A DNA stretch of 64,000 nt from Opisthocomus hoazin (taxonomy: Eukaryota > Chordata > Aves > Opisthocomiformes > Opisthocomidae): NCBI RefSeq assembly GCF_030867145.1, contig NC_134417.1, positions 6,797,577-6,861,576 on the forward strand, written 5' to 3'. Below are positions 13,086 to 26,162 of the stretch, piece by piece. Each line of letters opens with the position of its first letter. Position 1 is the first letter of the stretch. The notes under the pieces are model-generated. The model made no database searches, was not told the DNA's origin, and saw only the letters and a program-made list of their open reading frames with translations. Position numbers and translations under genes: made by a program.

Positions 13086-16000
13086 TTGGCTGTTCACAAA
13101 AATGCTCAGCAACTGGAACACACAAAACATGCTTGAGACATGGTGTTTGGTGAATGGATTTGAAACCTAAAAGAGGGAATCGATGCTACAATCAGTCCTG
13201 CATGTGTTATCTACCCCCCCTACATGCAGACTCAGCAATACGTTCTTCACAGCTATCCACAAAGACCTCTGAGTTTCCTTAACTCCCATGAAGGCAAAAT
13301 TTCTGACCATACAGGCAGTACGTTTGGTTCCTTTAAGGACGAGGAAGTTTAGAGACCAAAGCTAGAAGAAGAATAATGCCATTACACATGAAAGTCAGCT
13401 GTTGCTATTCGAAAGATGCAGTGTCAGGACAAAGTACAATTTTGTCCTTATGCAGTAAAAACTGATAATGAGGTGTAACTCATTCACTCAACTAGTATCA
13501 CAGATAATTTACACCATATTCTCCTCTTGGCCTGAGTGGGACAATTAGTATTACCCTTTTATTACACTATGATGTCATTACTTTCTTTAATCACCCTCGG
13601 GATGAGGGTGGAGGAAGTCCTTCAAAGCAGACTTCTTATCCAACCAAGAAGAACAGCATCTGGAAAAGCTTCTTCGTGTTCAAATTCTTCATCATGGTAA
13701 AGAGAAACTCTGCAGACTCAAAAATTATACCTATTGCTAATTTTGTTAGCACGTATTTTCCAGATACATACTACAAGGTTCTGCTTCTTAGAGGTCTCCT
13801 GTCTCACAGTAACAAGGCAAGCAGTTCCAAGAACTTACATGATGTGTCCCCTTCTGTCTATAGCAGGAGACAGGCACAGCTGAGAATGGAAATAATTACA
13901 ATACTTAAACCATAGTTTTACACCACGTATGTCACGCTTCCCCACTTTAACTGGGCTGCACATCACCAGTTCACTTCTGTAGCATGTCATACTGGGACCC
14001 TGTAACGACAACACACATAGGCATGCCAAGCCCAAAGATGTGAAGCTGAATTGGTATGGATTTCATTGCAGGTAGGCCAACCAAAGCACCAGAATCCCGG
14101 GGGGGTGGGCAGTTCAGAGCTCTACTGTTGACCTACTTTGGGTCAAGCTAGTGCAGTGCCTTGTACTAAAATCCTCTCATCATTTACTACCTGGAGATAT
14201 TCAACAATTTGCTATACACATCGTTAAGCTAAGCCTAAGCATAGTGTCAGTTAGGACTAACTGCAAGGGCTGACAGCTTTCTCCACAGGACGATCACTAC
14301 TCTTTCCCATCACCTTTGAGGACCTGGTGTCACAGTACCAGCTGCAGAGCACCACAGAGGTCCACCAAGGGAAAAACTCTCATTTTCATAAATGTGTTCA
14401 CATCTTAGGTTCACTGTCATAACAATCAGTGACTACCCCGTTCATATTCCTGATCTGAAAGTGTTTTATCCCAGAGAAGCTCAGGCAAGTACTCTGCAGT
14501 TTGTAATGGTCTGTGCAGCAGAACCAGACAGGAGACTAGTTGCCTTGTCTCACCAACCCATTCTTGGGATTGCCTTCCATGTTGACTCAAACATCTCAAT
14601 AGAGACTGGTCTATGTGGATTGCCAAATCATTCCCCAACCTGTGTCATCGGTGATAAACAAGTTCTCTACCTAACAGCTCAGAATTGCATCAGAGCACTT
14701 CTCAAATAGGAAAATCAAGCCAATTTCAGCAATTATAGTCAGATGCTGTTCTGTACTTGCAGCCCACTTGTACCCCAGATGGCAGTAAAACATGAAAAAG
14801 AAGAGAGTGAAATCACAGAATTTGATCACTTCACTTACTGTCATAAGCAAACAGCAAGAGACTCCAGCCAAGGGTGAGCAGGAATGGCTGGATCGCCAGA
14901 GATTTGATCCGCATGATCAGCACAAAGAAGAAGTAACAGACATACCTGTACATATCACTTGCTGGAATTACTATCCTACACCAGGTTCACTTGCTGTTAA
15001 CATTGACCTGGAGGCACAAGAGGAATACTGTGCTTCAACAGTAATTAATGAAGATACTTCAAAAACTGGCAGAATACACCTTGTTCTACTGGCAGAGATA
15101 TAATGTCAAAGGCATTTATCATTAGCAGCATCTTGCTAAACCAACTAGCGAAACTAATTTCCATGCTACAGAAATTTGTAGAGTCTGTGTGAGGGGGTTT
15201 CCACTTCCAATCTTAACTACTTCTGCTTTCCCCACCCCAGTCATGCTATAGCACTTCTCACGGGGGTAATCCTTTGAGCTTTTCACGTTGCTCCCCTTTG
15301 GGGCACTTTTCAGGAGCCCTTCTATACACACTCTACGTACCAATTACATTGCCCTTTATAAAGTGCAAAGTCCACTAGCCTCAGACTATGACCTAGAACT
15401 AAACGTTCAACATCAACCAGTTCTTTAGAACAGGCGTGGGCACTTATGTACAGGAAAAAATTCTGCTAGTCTGCTAACAGAAAAATAGAGTGGATGCGAT
15501 CCTCTTTTGCAACCACCTATTTTGACTTTCGTAATTATATCTGTATTTTAAGTTAGCTCTCATGGTGAAAGTGGCAATTACAACAAACAAATTAAGCACA
15601 GCATATGCTCATACCTGCGTGCGCACGCACACAGGCAGGCACTTGCTCTGCGACTTCTTTCAGCCTGATTAGCGTACTTGTCCAAACACATTCTCCCTAC
15701 CCAGGAGGTTCAGCCCATAGCCAGCAGCAGTTCTGAATCAACAGTACAAAAATCAAGAGCATACACAACTGCAGAGAAATATTGAGCCAAATACACTTAA
15801 ATAAAAGTGCAGGCAAAAACTGCCAACTGTGCCACCTATTTTCTTAATCTATAGCTAGACATACAAGAACAGACGCAGTCCAATCGCGTATTGCCCTCAC
15901 GTGGTAAATCCATCCTATTGCAGAAAAGTATAAATATCCCCAGAATTGCCCTAAATTTGCTCTAAACTTAATGCTAAGATTTTTTTGATAGATGTTAGTT

Positions 16001-18400
16001 CTTTGACTGTAACAGCCTAAACATTAAGCAGATATGAAACAGTCTTTTCTACAACTACACCATTTATTTGTTTTTTACTTCAAGGTTAACCAAGTATGTC
16101 TGAAGCAGAAAGGCCTTAAAAAAAAACAACCCATACAATGGTGTCAGAAAGCTTCCCCCCCCCTTTTTTTTAAATCTCATTGAGATTCATCTAATTTTCC
16201 TATCCATAAAATCAGACTCATATTTGTTACCTCAGAGGAGCTGCACAAGGGTTCAATCCAGTCACAACTTGCATGGTGTTTCAAAAATCTAGATCAAAAA
16301 CTTCTGTAAGTGTCGGGGGGGGGGGGAACAAGACATCACCAAACAGAAACCACCACTCCCCCAAAATCTGAAATTATAACAAGAAAAAAAAATCACTTCT
16401 TTTTCACATACCAATAAACTTCAGCAACTACACAAAAGCCCAGTTACTAAGGATCCATGTTTCAAAAAAAAGTATCTTAAATATAAAGGTGAAAAAGATC
16501 TAGTCCTGCTTCATAGATAGGATACTTCAGAACAAAAATTAAGGATCTACAAACACCAATCACAGATAAGTGTAGCAATTATTTTACTGCCAAATAAACC
16601 TGACTGGAGGTTTTCCTTAACACTAACTGTGCTACCTTAAGTTTCTTTCAAAAAATGAGGCAACCAAATGGTAGACTGCTAGCAAAACAGTAAACTATTC
16701 GATACCTCACTCCACGCCCCAAACCAACCCAACTGTTCCATCCGTCTGCGCCAGGAAGCAGGGCAGGTGACTCCCCGTGGCTGCCGCTGCAAGGCAGAAG
16801 CCGAGCACAGCCCGGGGCTGCGTGCAGCTGTGGGACACCTGGACTGCCACTCCTGCAACGCTGTTTTTCGGTATTTCAAAGTAGATAAAGCAGGCAGCCC
16901 GAGACTATTTGCTGGACATGAAAGGAAGAGTAAAACCAGTTTTCTTGCTCTGCCCAAAGAGAGTGCTAGTCAGTGAGCTAACTGCTTCACTGAAATACCA
17001 CCAGAGACCCAAACTGCATCTTCTCTTCAGGGAAAAAAGCTCTGAACTTGGAGCAAGGACCACTACAGGAACCGCCTGACCTCGGTTTTAGGCTCTCCCT
17101 TATGGAAAAGCTTCTTAAAAGGAAAATTAATCAAAACCAGGAAAACAACAGCAGAATTGCAAATTACAAGGCACAGGAGTGGGCATGTTCTGAACAAAGC
17201 ATTTTACTGTCAGCGCCTTTCCCTTTTTTTAATAAATATGCTGTTGAAGCATCACAGTATCTGTTTTAATGAGTGTTTTGCATTAACTCTCAGGGTGTGT
17301 TTATTTACTCACTCTGTAGAATACACCGAGTTATCTTCACATAACTTGGGAGCTCCTCTGTTTCCTACATGGGAATTTTCCCATGAATTTTTGGCTTCTG
17401 CTTATAAAAATGAGGTGATTCCTTCTCTTTGTCCCACCAGCCTCGATTTGTTTCTCAACAAAAAATAGGAGGACTGCCAGCCTGAGGCACTTTAAGCACA
17501 ATACCTCAACACAGCAAAGTTGCTAATGGCTGGCACGTCTTATAACTCAAGTATCTCAAACCTTTCCCCGTATCTTCCTTTATGTGACTTATGTGGTTGA
17601 GTAGAAATTTCTGTCTGGTAACGTGGACCCCTCTTGGAACAGAGCCGTACCTTAAATCTGACGTGGCAAGCACCGGTTACATCACTACAGAAGATACATG
17701 CTGAGGATCCAAGGAGCACTGAGACCAGAGCATAAACAATTAGCTGCATCAGTCCTACGAAACCATTTACACTGGGTTTCAAACAAACTGAGCAGGCGTA
17801 AGCCTCAGGCTTGGCAGAGTTAGTAGCTGTCCTCATTCTTTTCCTACCAAGGAGTTTGGTCTTTCCCACAGCAATCAAAGCACTCAACTTCTTGCTTTGT
17901 GGGACCTGTTTCTTACAACCAAATAGCCTGAGTGTACGGCTGCCTCTGCTCTAGCCAGAGGTAGTTTCCGAAAAGCACGTTGTTCTCTGTCTGAGATACC
18001 AGACACCTCCTCTGTCTTGCTAGATTTACAGGCTCTCATTCCTGTGGGTGGAAGTGAGCTTCATTTGTCTACTGCATTTCAAGTACCGAAACCAAACTTG
18101 CATACGTACTGCTACATCAGAAGATCTTGCCTTGCTAAACACTGTAGAAATTCCCCAACGCATCTGAAACTTCGACACGCCCTTACACGGCTGAGTCAGA
18201 CCCAGCAGTTCTATCACGTCTGGGCTGCGCTGTCAACAAAGCTGGCCATCAAACCACTCCTCAGACAAACAAATTCTTCCTCCTCACACTCCCTCCATTC
18301 CCAGTTTCTGGACTTGACCCAGAATTACACCAAATCTGATTCCACTGCACGTGCTCACACCTGGGTACTGTGTCAATAGGCCGATTGCAGCATCATTCAA

Positions 18401-18430
18401 ATCATATAAAATCATATAAAATCATATAAA
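18401..18430. repeat. Tandem 10-mer, three perfect copies
   Basis: The unit ATCATATAAA occurs three times in direct, perfect succession. No function is evident. Confidence 0.95.
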
Positions 18431-18760
18431 AGGACACACAAGCAGGTAACAGCATGTCCCGTTCTTTGGATGATGAAGAGGTTCTTCAGAGCACTGTGCT
18501 CTGCAACAGTCTGCCTGTATGTTCTGGCAGCAGGCAGCCACACAGAAGAAACCTAGTCCAGTAGGACACAGCTACAGTACCGACAGCTGCTCTAGCACAG
18601 GGAAAATACCTGCCTTGCTGGTAAACTGGGCAGCATCCCTAGCCTTTTGCCTTCTGGGCTGTCCGAACGAATAGCATGTCCTGCAGCCTAGAGCCATCAT
18701 CAAGCATCTCGACAAAGAGGTGACAGATACAGTGGGAACAGGACTCTAAGACAACAACTT

Positions 18761-19498
18761 AGAATCATAGAATGGTAAGGGTTGGAAGGGACCTTACAGA
18801 TCATCTGGTTCCAACCCCCCTGTCATGAGCAGGGACATCTTCCACTAGACCAGGTTGCTCAGAGCTCCATCCAACCTGGCCTTGAACACTGCCAGGGAGG
18901 GGGCATCCACAGCTTCTCTGGGCAACCTGTTCCAGTGTTTCACCACCCTCACGGTGAAGAATTTCTTCCTAGTATCTAACCTAAATCTGCTCTCTTTTAG
19001 TTTAAAGCCATTCCCCCTTGTCCTATCACTACACGCCCTTGTGAAAAGCCCTTCTCCACCCTTCTTGTAGGCCCCTTCAGGTACTGGAAGGGTGCTCTAA
19101 GGTCACCCTGGAGCCTTCTCTTCTCCAGGCTGAACAGCCCCAACTCCCTCAGCCTGTCCTAATAGGAGAGGTACTCCAGCCCTTTGATGATCTTCGTGGC
19201 CCTCCTCTGGACCTGCTCCAACAGATCAATGTCCTTCCTATTTTGGAGGCTCCAGAGCTGGACGCAGGACTCCAGGTGGGGTCTCACGAGAGTGGAATAA
19301 AGGAGCAGAATCACATCCCTCGACCTGCTGGCCATGCTTCTCTTGATGCAGCCCAGGATACGGTTGGCTTTCTGGGCCGCAAGTGCACATTGCCAGCTCA
19401 TGTTGAGCTTCTCATCCACCAGTACCCCCAGGTCCTTCTCTTCAGGCCTGCTCTCGAGCCACTCTCCGTGCAGGCTGTACTTGTTTGCAGAACTGTTC
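18761..19498 (-). mobile_element. CR1 LINE 3' fragment
   Basis: Minus-strand CR1 copy of about 740 bp. Its 3' end at 18,761 carries the ATTCTATGATTCT-type tail. The translation shows [48 protein letters not shown] and [15 protein letters not shown], which are parts of the C-terminal half of CR1 ORF2. A stop after LEYLSY interrupts the frame. Its 3' end is closely similar to the plus-strand fragment at 40.36-40.6 kb, which suggests the same or a related CR1 subfamily. Confidence 0.93.
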
Positions 19499-22400
19499 AT
19501 TTTTAACGCTCCTCAGAAATGCACTCTGGAATTGTTGCCTGTGGGAAAAGCTCTACAGCAAGTTGAATTATAAAGTGTTCTAATCACCCAAATGAAACCT
19601 TTCTTTCCCCTGCAGGAATCCTTTAGGAGTTTCTTCCTAGCTTTCTCTCGCTGTCTGTCAGCAGGAGCCTAGTGTTCAACTCTTTATGCCCTATTCCATA
19701 CACAAAGCTGGGAAAACAGAAAATACGGGAGATCATACAATTTCATGGAGTTCTTCATACTGAATTCCAGTACAATGTGTTCCCAAACGAGTTTCAATTC
19801 TTCCCAAAGCCTTTATGGATTATATTCTTGCACATTCCCCAGACTGTCAGTAATCAACAACCTTGTTTGCCCTCTATTTCAGATACTTCCATAAAGCATG
19901 CAGCATTTCAGTATCTGCTACTAAGTGTCCAGAAAAACGCAGAAAAAGTGACACTTTTCATTTTTCTTTACACAGAGGCTAAGAAACAGGAGCTAGCAAA
20001 TATTTTGTTCACTTTTTTTTTTTTTTTTTTTAACTACTATATCTGTGAAATAAGCTAGCAAAATCCTCATGGAAATCCTCCTTCAGGGCACACAAGCAAG
20101 CTAAACCACCAAGAATGCCCCAGAGTAGTCAACAAAATGTGAGGTGTGCCTAGCCATGTCCACACTAGGGACTCAGAAAGAGCCATGCAATATTCGTCTG
20201 GTCAACCACATGATAAACACGACTCTCTGTGGTGCAGGACAGTTACCTGAAGACAAGACACTTCTCTGCCCTCATGCATTCTACTCAGATACAAACAACG
20301 GAGGACTCAACTGACATCAAAGTTTGAACTTCTTCAGTTTTGTTATGATATCCTACCAATTTCCAGCTTTTGTAGAAGACAAAGCAATAAAAACATCCCT
20401 CCCTTTTTGCCTAGACCTTTTGATACTGCTGCCCAGGATAGTAAACTGACAGCGCATTAAGAGAAAGGCTGAATATAGTTCTTTTTGGTAGAATTTGTTA
20501 ATGAAATGACAAACATTCTTTTCTTTAGCATCACAAGACAGCTTTCTTCTCAGTCACTTACTCTGAGGTCATTAGAGTGTTTACAGAAGGAAGGAGGTAT
20601 GACTAATTCATCCACAGGTGTCAACTAAATGGAAAGCCTAGGAGCAAGTGGTGTAAATTTGATCTCCAGCCCAGCCATCCTAATAAGCAGAATGACCCGA
20701 AACAGGTACACAAGAGGGTCTAAATGAACTCCTTATTCCTTGCTGAAAAGCCAAGGAGTAAGCCAGGGAGTAAGCTGCAACTACTCTCTTCAGAAAAGGG
20801 AACAGTGCTGTAGGTAACCCACTGTCACTCTAACTAGGACAAGTGGAACTTCCAAAATGTTACCCCAAAGGTGTTGATGAAACACGAGAAAAATGTTGGG
20901 AACTTGCAGGACACCAAATGGAAGAAGCAAAGAAAGGGCAGGAGTCTAAAGACAGAAGAGAAAAATCTACTCAATAGCACAGAGATGATTAGAAGAAAAT
21001 AAATCCTCAGTACGTTGCAGAATAGTATGAGTGGGCGAAAAGGACTGGAAAAGAAATATACAGGCGCAGGCATAAATTGGATGAGAAACGCATTCAGAGA
21101 AAAAGGTCAAAAAAGATACACATAAACAGTAATACAGAAAATCTGCAGCCAAATATATTCAGCTGTATTATGCTACTGAATGTAAAAAACTTACAAGTTT
21201 ATCTGCATAGCCATACACTAACAATGCACTGCAATTCCTCCAAAATAACATGATAGCTTGGGTTTACTAAGCAGATTTAAAGTAAAATAAAACTTGTTCC
21301 AGCATGTGAGCACGTTAAAGTCAACCTGCTGCCTGAAAAAAATGCATTAGTGTAACATTCCTTCTAGCACTGTCAATGCCAAAACAATGTACAAAGGACA
21401 TTTTCAATGTCAATAGTTAGGTTTATCATTATTTAATAATATTCATAATAAAATACCATAATTTCCCCCCCCAATCCCAATCTTCCTTTTTCTTCCTACA
21501 TATGAATAGAATAAAAAGGTTTGAGAAGACCACTGGAACTAATCTACACATTTCTGAACAGAAAGCTTACAATATGTTTACTCAGTTTTGTGTGTTTTAC
21601 AAGTCAGTTTTGACATGGTATTTCAGTCCCTGTCCACAGTTACCATTCTTTTTGTTTATGTGCACAGAATTTTCAAGTCTTGAAGACTTTTTTATAATAA
21701 GTTTTCCAGTAATTATTTCATTGTGCAACTCTCAGTGCAATTCTTTTTTTTCCAGGACCCCTTTCCAGAATCGGATTTTAATTTCACGAACGTAGTCTTC
21801 TACAGCTGACAGAAAGGATACCATTGTGAAAAAAACATACAATCAGTACAAACAAAAAAATCTTCTTTCAAAAAGTAGGTCTGACATGTTCCTTGCCTCT
21901 TCTCTCACTATAGCCTAAAGATGAATCTTCCTTTAATGTACCATGTAAATGAAACATAAACATACTTTAAAATCATATATGAAGGTTCACAACATGCACG
22001 AGTTTTACCCCTGTGGAGTGCTCTGACTGCATAACGTGTGCCCCCCAGCAATGCAAAGCAATCCAATATAGCAGCCCAAAGCAATCTGTCCAGACCAGGG
22101 CACACGCAAAAGTGAGGAATTCCAGATTTAAAGTACTGCTGTAAAATCCTCTGGTATTAACAGTTAGCTCAAGACTCCAAAAACAAGGACACAGCCTGGT
22201 GCTCTTAACTGGTAACAGCCATAGGAGATGTTGAAGTTGTGTCATAGGAAGATGAGCCCTAAATTATTTCGGAGTATCTAGAAGACAGACCAAACACCCT
22301 TTCACTGTCTCTGGAGATGAAGCACGATTCAGTGCAGAATATAATGACACTTAAAGCAGCATCTAACAACAAGTAGCTTCATTCTATGCTAACATAATAA

Positions 22401-22680
22401 TTAAGGGACATGCAAGTTTGGTGAGAGCTGCTGAAAAAGCAAGATCCCATAGGCGAGACTTTGGCAGCTCTGGGAACACCTTTAGGGAAATGCACTGTAC
22501 CAGTACACTTGGAGCATACAATATTTAATGACTGTATTTTATACAGGTTCTATCAATGTACTGTCTTTCAACCATAGATGCATTTCTCCTTTATATTTAA
22601 AACATATCACCACAAACAAATTAATATTGCCAGGGTTAACTGTAGTAAAGAATCATAACAAAAAAAAAAGGTGTCTTTTC

Positions 22681-25600
22681 GCATTTTTTATTATAGTTTT
22701 GGCTAATGGCAGTACATAAAACAGAATATAACAGATTTTTGTACGAAGAGCAAGCAATTTTTGCTACCAACTATAAAGGTCTGCAAATTCAAAAGTATTT
22801 TGACTCCTAAAATAACAACCGTTACAATGCTGTAACAGAAAAAGAATTGGGGCCCATTCAGGAAGCCACCAAACAACATCTACCTTTTGTCTCCAAGTCT
22901 TTCTTCTACCAGTAGTTGAGTTTGTCTGAAACAGAATCTGAGAAAGGTAGTCTCACTTTTCATGTCTTACCATGAAACTATTAATTACAAGACCATCACA
23001 AGGAAAGCGAAGGGGAAATAGACCTTCAGAGACATCAGGCCCACTACAAGTGATTGCCCCAAAGACTTGGGAAGAAGCAGCAATTAGCTGTCTTAAGTAT
23101 TTCAGTTAAAAAGGCAAGTGCCATAAACTTGCTTTTTCCTATTCAAAAACAAAACAATGTAATGAAAATATTTCTCCTGCTAGAATTTGGAGATCAAAAA
23201 TTATTTGCCTAAGAATCAAACAGAATACTTTATCCTGATCCAATATTTTAATAGATACATAATATTTCAAAGAATAAGACATTGCTAAAAATAATTCCAC
23301 AGGTAGTGACCAAACAGCACTAAATGCATGGACAATCTGCGTTTGTTAGAAAATACAGGAAAAAACTATCAATCCAACATACACAGAGAGAGTTACATGT
23401 ACAACCAGTCCCCCTTTGCATACATTTTAGATTTCACAGTTTTTCTTCAAGTACAGATTCATAGTACTATTGCAGCTTACCATACCCTACCAAGCTTGTA
23501 GGTGAAAACACAAATGCCCCAGAGTCGCTCTCCTTGGCAAAGCGGACAGCATCTGAAACATGCTGTGTTCGAAACATTTAACAGAGAAATACCAGACAAA
23601 TAGCTTAAAAGTGGACAGATAGTGCATTATCAGAAAAAAAAAACCAAAACACAAAAAACAAAAAACAGATTTGTGGCAACTGAAGAACAGCATGAGACTT
23701 CACAAAGTATTCAATGACTTAAGCTTACAGTAAGTTCTTCTGGTAAATTTATGACAATTGATTCACAAAAATATATCAAAAGACTTAGAAATAAATAAGG
23801 TGTTGTGGAGTGTTTTCTGACAATACTGGCACATTACTTTGTTTCTACATGTTCTTTAGAAAAAGCAAGACAAGAACTCAGAACTGCATGTTTTTCCATC
23901 TAAATTTTATATGTAAATATTTGAAAAAATGGGACTTAACACTTCTGTGCATCTCAACATACAAAAAGTTCTCATTTTCATTTTTGTCAAGATTAGGGAA
24001 GGTCAAATGAATTGTGCAAAACTTCGAAAGTAATTGCTTTTGAGAAGAAAACTGGAGCTCTCTAGCAGAGAATTTTACTTCATATTTTTAGAAAGATTCA
24101 AATATAAAACAATTCATAAACAGCAGTTTCAGGCAGGTAAAAATTTCAATTTCTTAGCAGGTTTATAGTCAATCTAGCCACTTAAGTACCACTGGAATTA
24201 TACGTTAGCTGTAGAAATCCGATTAATTTTTTCAAAGAAGCATTAAAAAAATTTTAAAAGTCACAGCACACCTGAGCTCGAAGAAGAGAAAAAAACTGGA
24301 ATTCTATCTATTTATTAGCTGTCCAGATACCAACATTTTGTAACGGATGAGATTAGGAAATCTGATTGCTGGCTTTACCAGAAGTAGTAGAAAAAAACAA
24401 CCACTGTGTATCACTGCTCACCCTATCAGCAACCACCTGTGTAGCTGTATACTATAGCTGTTATTACGTACTGCAAATACAATACCAGATATGGCATGTA
24501 GTAGAAGCCCAGGCAAGCTAAGAACCAGTCTTCTTTACTATCTGTGTTAAGGAAAGTGACCTTGGCCTAAAAAACCCGAAGTTCATCAGAGTCACTTCCG
24601 AAGTAATACTGCTAACTCCATCTTGGAGCAAGGCCTTAAAATACAGTTTGCACTGATCCTGTCAGGCACAGATCACTTTTAAAAAAAGAGAAGTGTGCTA
24701 GTATATATTTCATACTACAATTAGCAATTAACAGTTTGCAATGCCCTAAAAATCGTACAAAAATACTCATTAGGAATTATAGAATTTCTTACGCATTTGG
24801 ATATAAGAAACACCCGTGCATAGAAAACTACTCTTTGGGGTTTACCTCATTTAACAGTATCAGCATTAATCAAGTTTATTTGGCTACAGTAATGCCAGAA
24901 AATAGCAGGACTGATTTGTGCTGACCTACAAGAAACTCTTAAAAATTATCTGCAATAGAGAATAGATTTTAGGCAAACAATAAAGAACATACAGCCCTCA
25001 AGGTTAAATCTGAAGGAAATAATGCCTGTCACATAAAATACAGTGCACCCCTGAAACAGGCATTTCCTCTTATTTCTTTTGTTAAGACACAAGGCATGCT
25101 TGAATTTTAACTTGATACTTGCAAGGGGCAAGGAAATCATCTGCACTGAGAAGAGACACAAAAAGGGCTACTAGTCTCACAGACACACACCTGTAAACAC
25201 TACAAAAAATATAAAATTAACCTTGCAGGGATCCTTAAGAGAGGTGACTATTACATGACACTGAACAAGGTATCATTGACAGCTGTTTATTTCTAAACGT
25301 AACATGAAGTTAAAAGCAGGGAGCTAATAAGCCATATTAAAAAAAAAATTATCTAATGCTATATCAGGCTACAGAAGTTTCAATGTCTATTTTGTATCCC
25401 TAATACAATGGGAAATTGAAAATAAGATTAATATAAGAATTACTAAACAAAACCAAAGTCAAATGTGTATAATATATAAAATAGAACTGACTACATGTTA
25501 TGAAACACATATCACAAGAGTTACCACAATGCATTTCCATGTTAAACTCTAAAGCAGACTCCAAGTCACATGTTGAGCAAAAGGCATCCTTTCTGGTATA

Positions 25601-26057
25601 ACACCACTGTAATTCAACTCCAGAAAGTCTCCTTTAAGTCAGGGTATAAAGTAATCTAAAAGCAAGACAGAAAAATACAATTCAAGTTCAGCTATCTTAC
25701 AGTTACAAACCTGAAAGAACTGCACACATTTTAGAAGTCACTGTGTAACAATGACTTTATCATGAGTTTGAGAATCACCTGTTTACATTAAAAGACTCCT
25801 ACCATGATTCTTGCCAGCATATGTTGTATTGACGTTCTCGAAAATTTTAAAATACACACACCCCCAGACCCCTCCACACTGATGTTTAGTTTGGCTCCAA
25901 GCCATTCCACTTCACAAACAGCAGTTAAACCTTAAAAATTAAAATTAAGATTTGAAACCTATGCAAAGCCATCTTGTAAACACTTTTCCCAAATTTCCTA
26001 TTACCAACCACAATAAATGGTTTTTCTCTTGGCTATTCGAACATCTTACCAAAGACT
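22681..26057 (-). other. SEPT2: SEPT2 3' UTR and downstream flank (end not determined)
   Basis: This AT-rich stretch follows the SEPT2 stop codon on the minus strand. Candidate AATAAA polyadenylation signals on that strand lie at 25286-25291, 24875-24880, 24311-24316 and 22688-22693. I cannot tell which is used. A 3' UTR of one to three kilobases would be normal for this gene. No other gene is visible here. Confidence 0.5.
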
Positions 26058-26162
26058 TTATACATGGTGTCCATGAACTGCACTGCTATCTCCTTCTCCA
26101 CTTTGCATCTGCATCTGCATCTGCGCCTGCATTTTCGCAATCATCTCTTGCATACGACGAAG
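26058..26162 (-). CDS. SEPT2: SEPT2 last coding exon (residues 329-362 and stop)
   Basis: The acceptor TTTTCCAG precedes [20 protein letters not shown], then [14 protein letters not shown] and a TAA stop at 26060-26058. The Met/Gln tract is encoded by a near-perfect hexanucleotide repeat. The GHHV end matches septin-2, while the residues before it differ from the Gly/Asp-rich human tail I recall. Confidence 0.95.
   Translation of the reverse strand, partial: LRRMQEMIAKMQAQMQMQMQSGEGDSSAVHGHHV

Larger units (their letters stand above)
10351..22680. other. Intergenic region between FARP2 promoter and SEPT2 3' end
   Basis: About 12 kb of mostly AT-rich DNA without a gene I recognise. It holds two CR1 fragments (12.6-13.1 and 18.8-19.5 kb), a (TA)n(CA)n microsatellite near 12.3 kb, a triplicated 10-mer at 18.4 kb, and homopolymers (G run near 16,315; T run near 20,012-20,032). 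Open frames at 11,572-11,979 (135 codons), 14,392-14,709 and 14,792-15,103 are not matched to any family; they are noted in the findings. The true SEPT2 3' end may lie within or to the right of this region. Confidence 0.55.

Noticed and set aside
12702-13130. 142-codon minus-strand frame as a gene
   Set aside because: It is the C-terminal end of CR1 ORF2, running into the CR1 3' UTR.
18401-18430. Triplicated 10-mer as a regulatory array
   Set aside because: Only three copies, AT-rich and close to a CR1 insertion. It looks like an ordinary simple tandem repeat.
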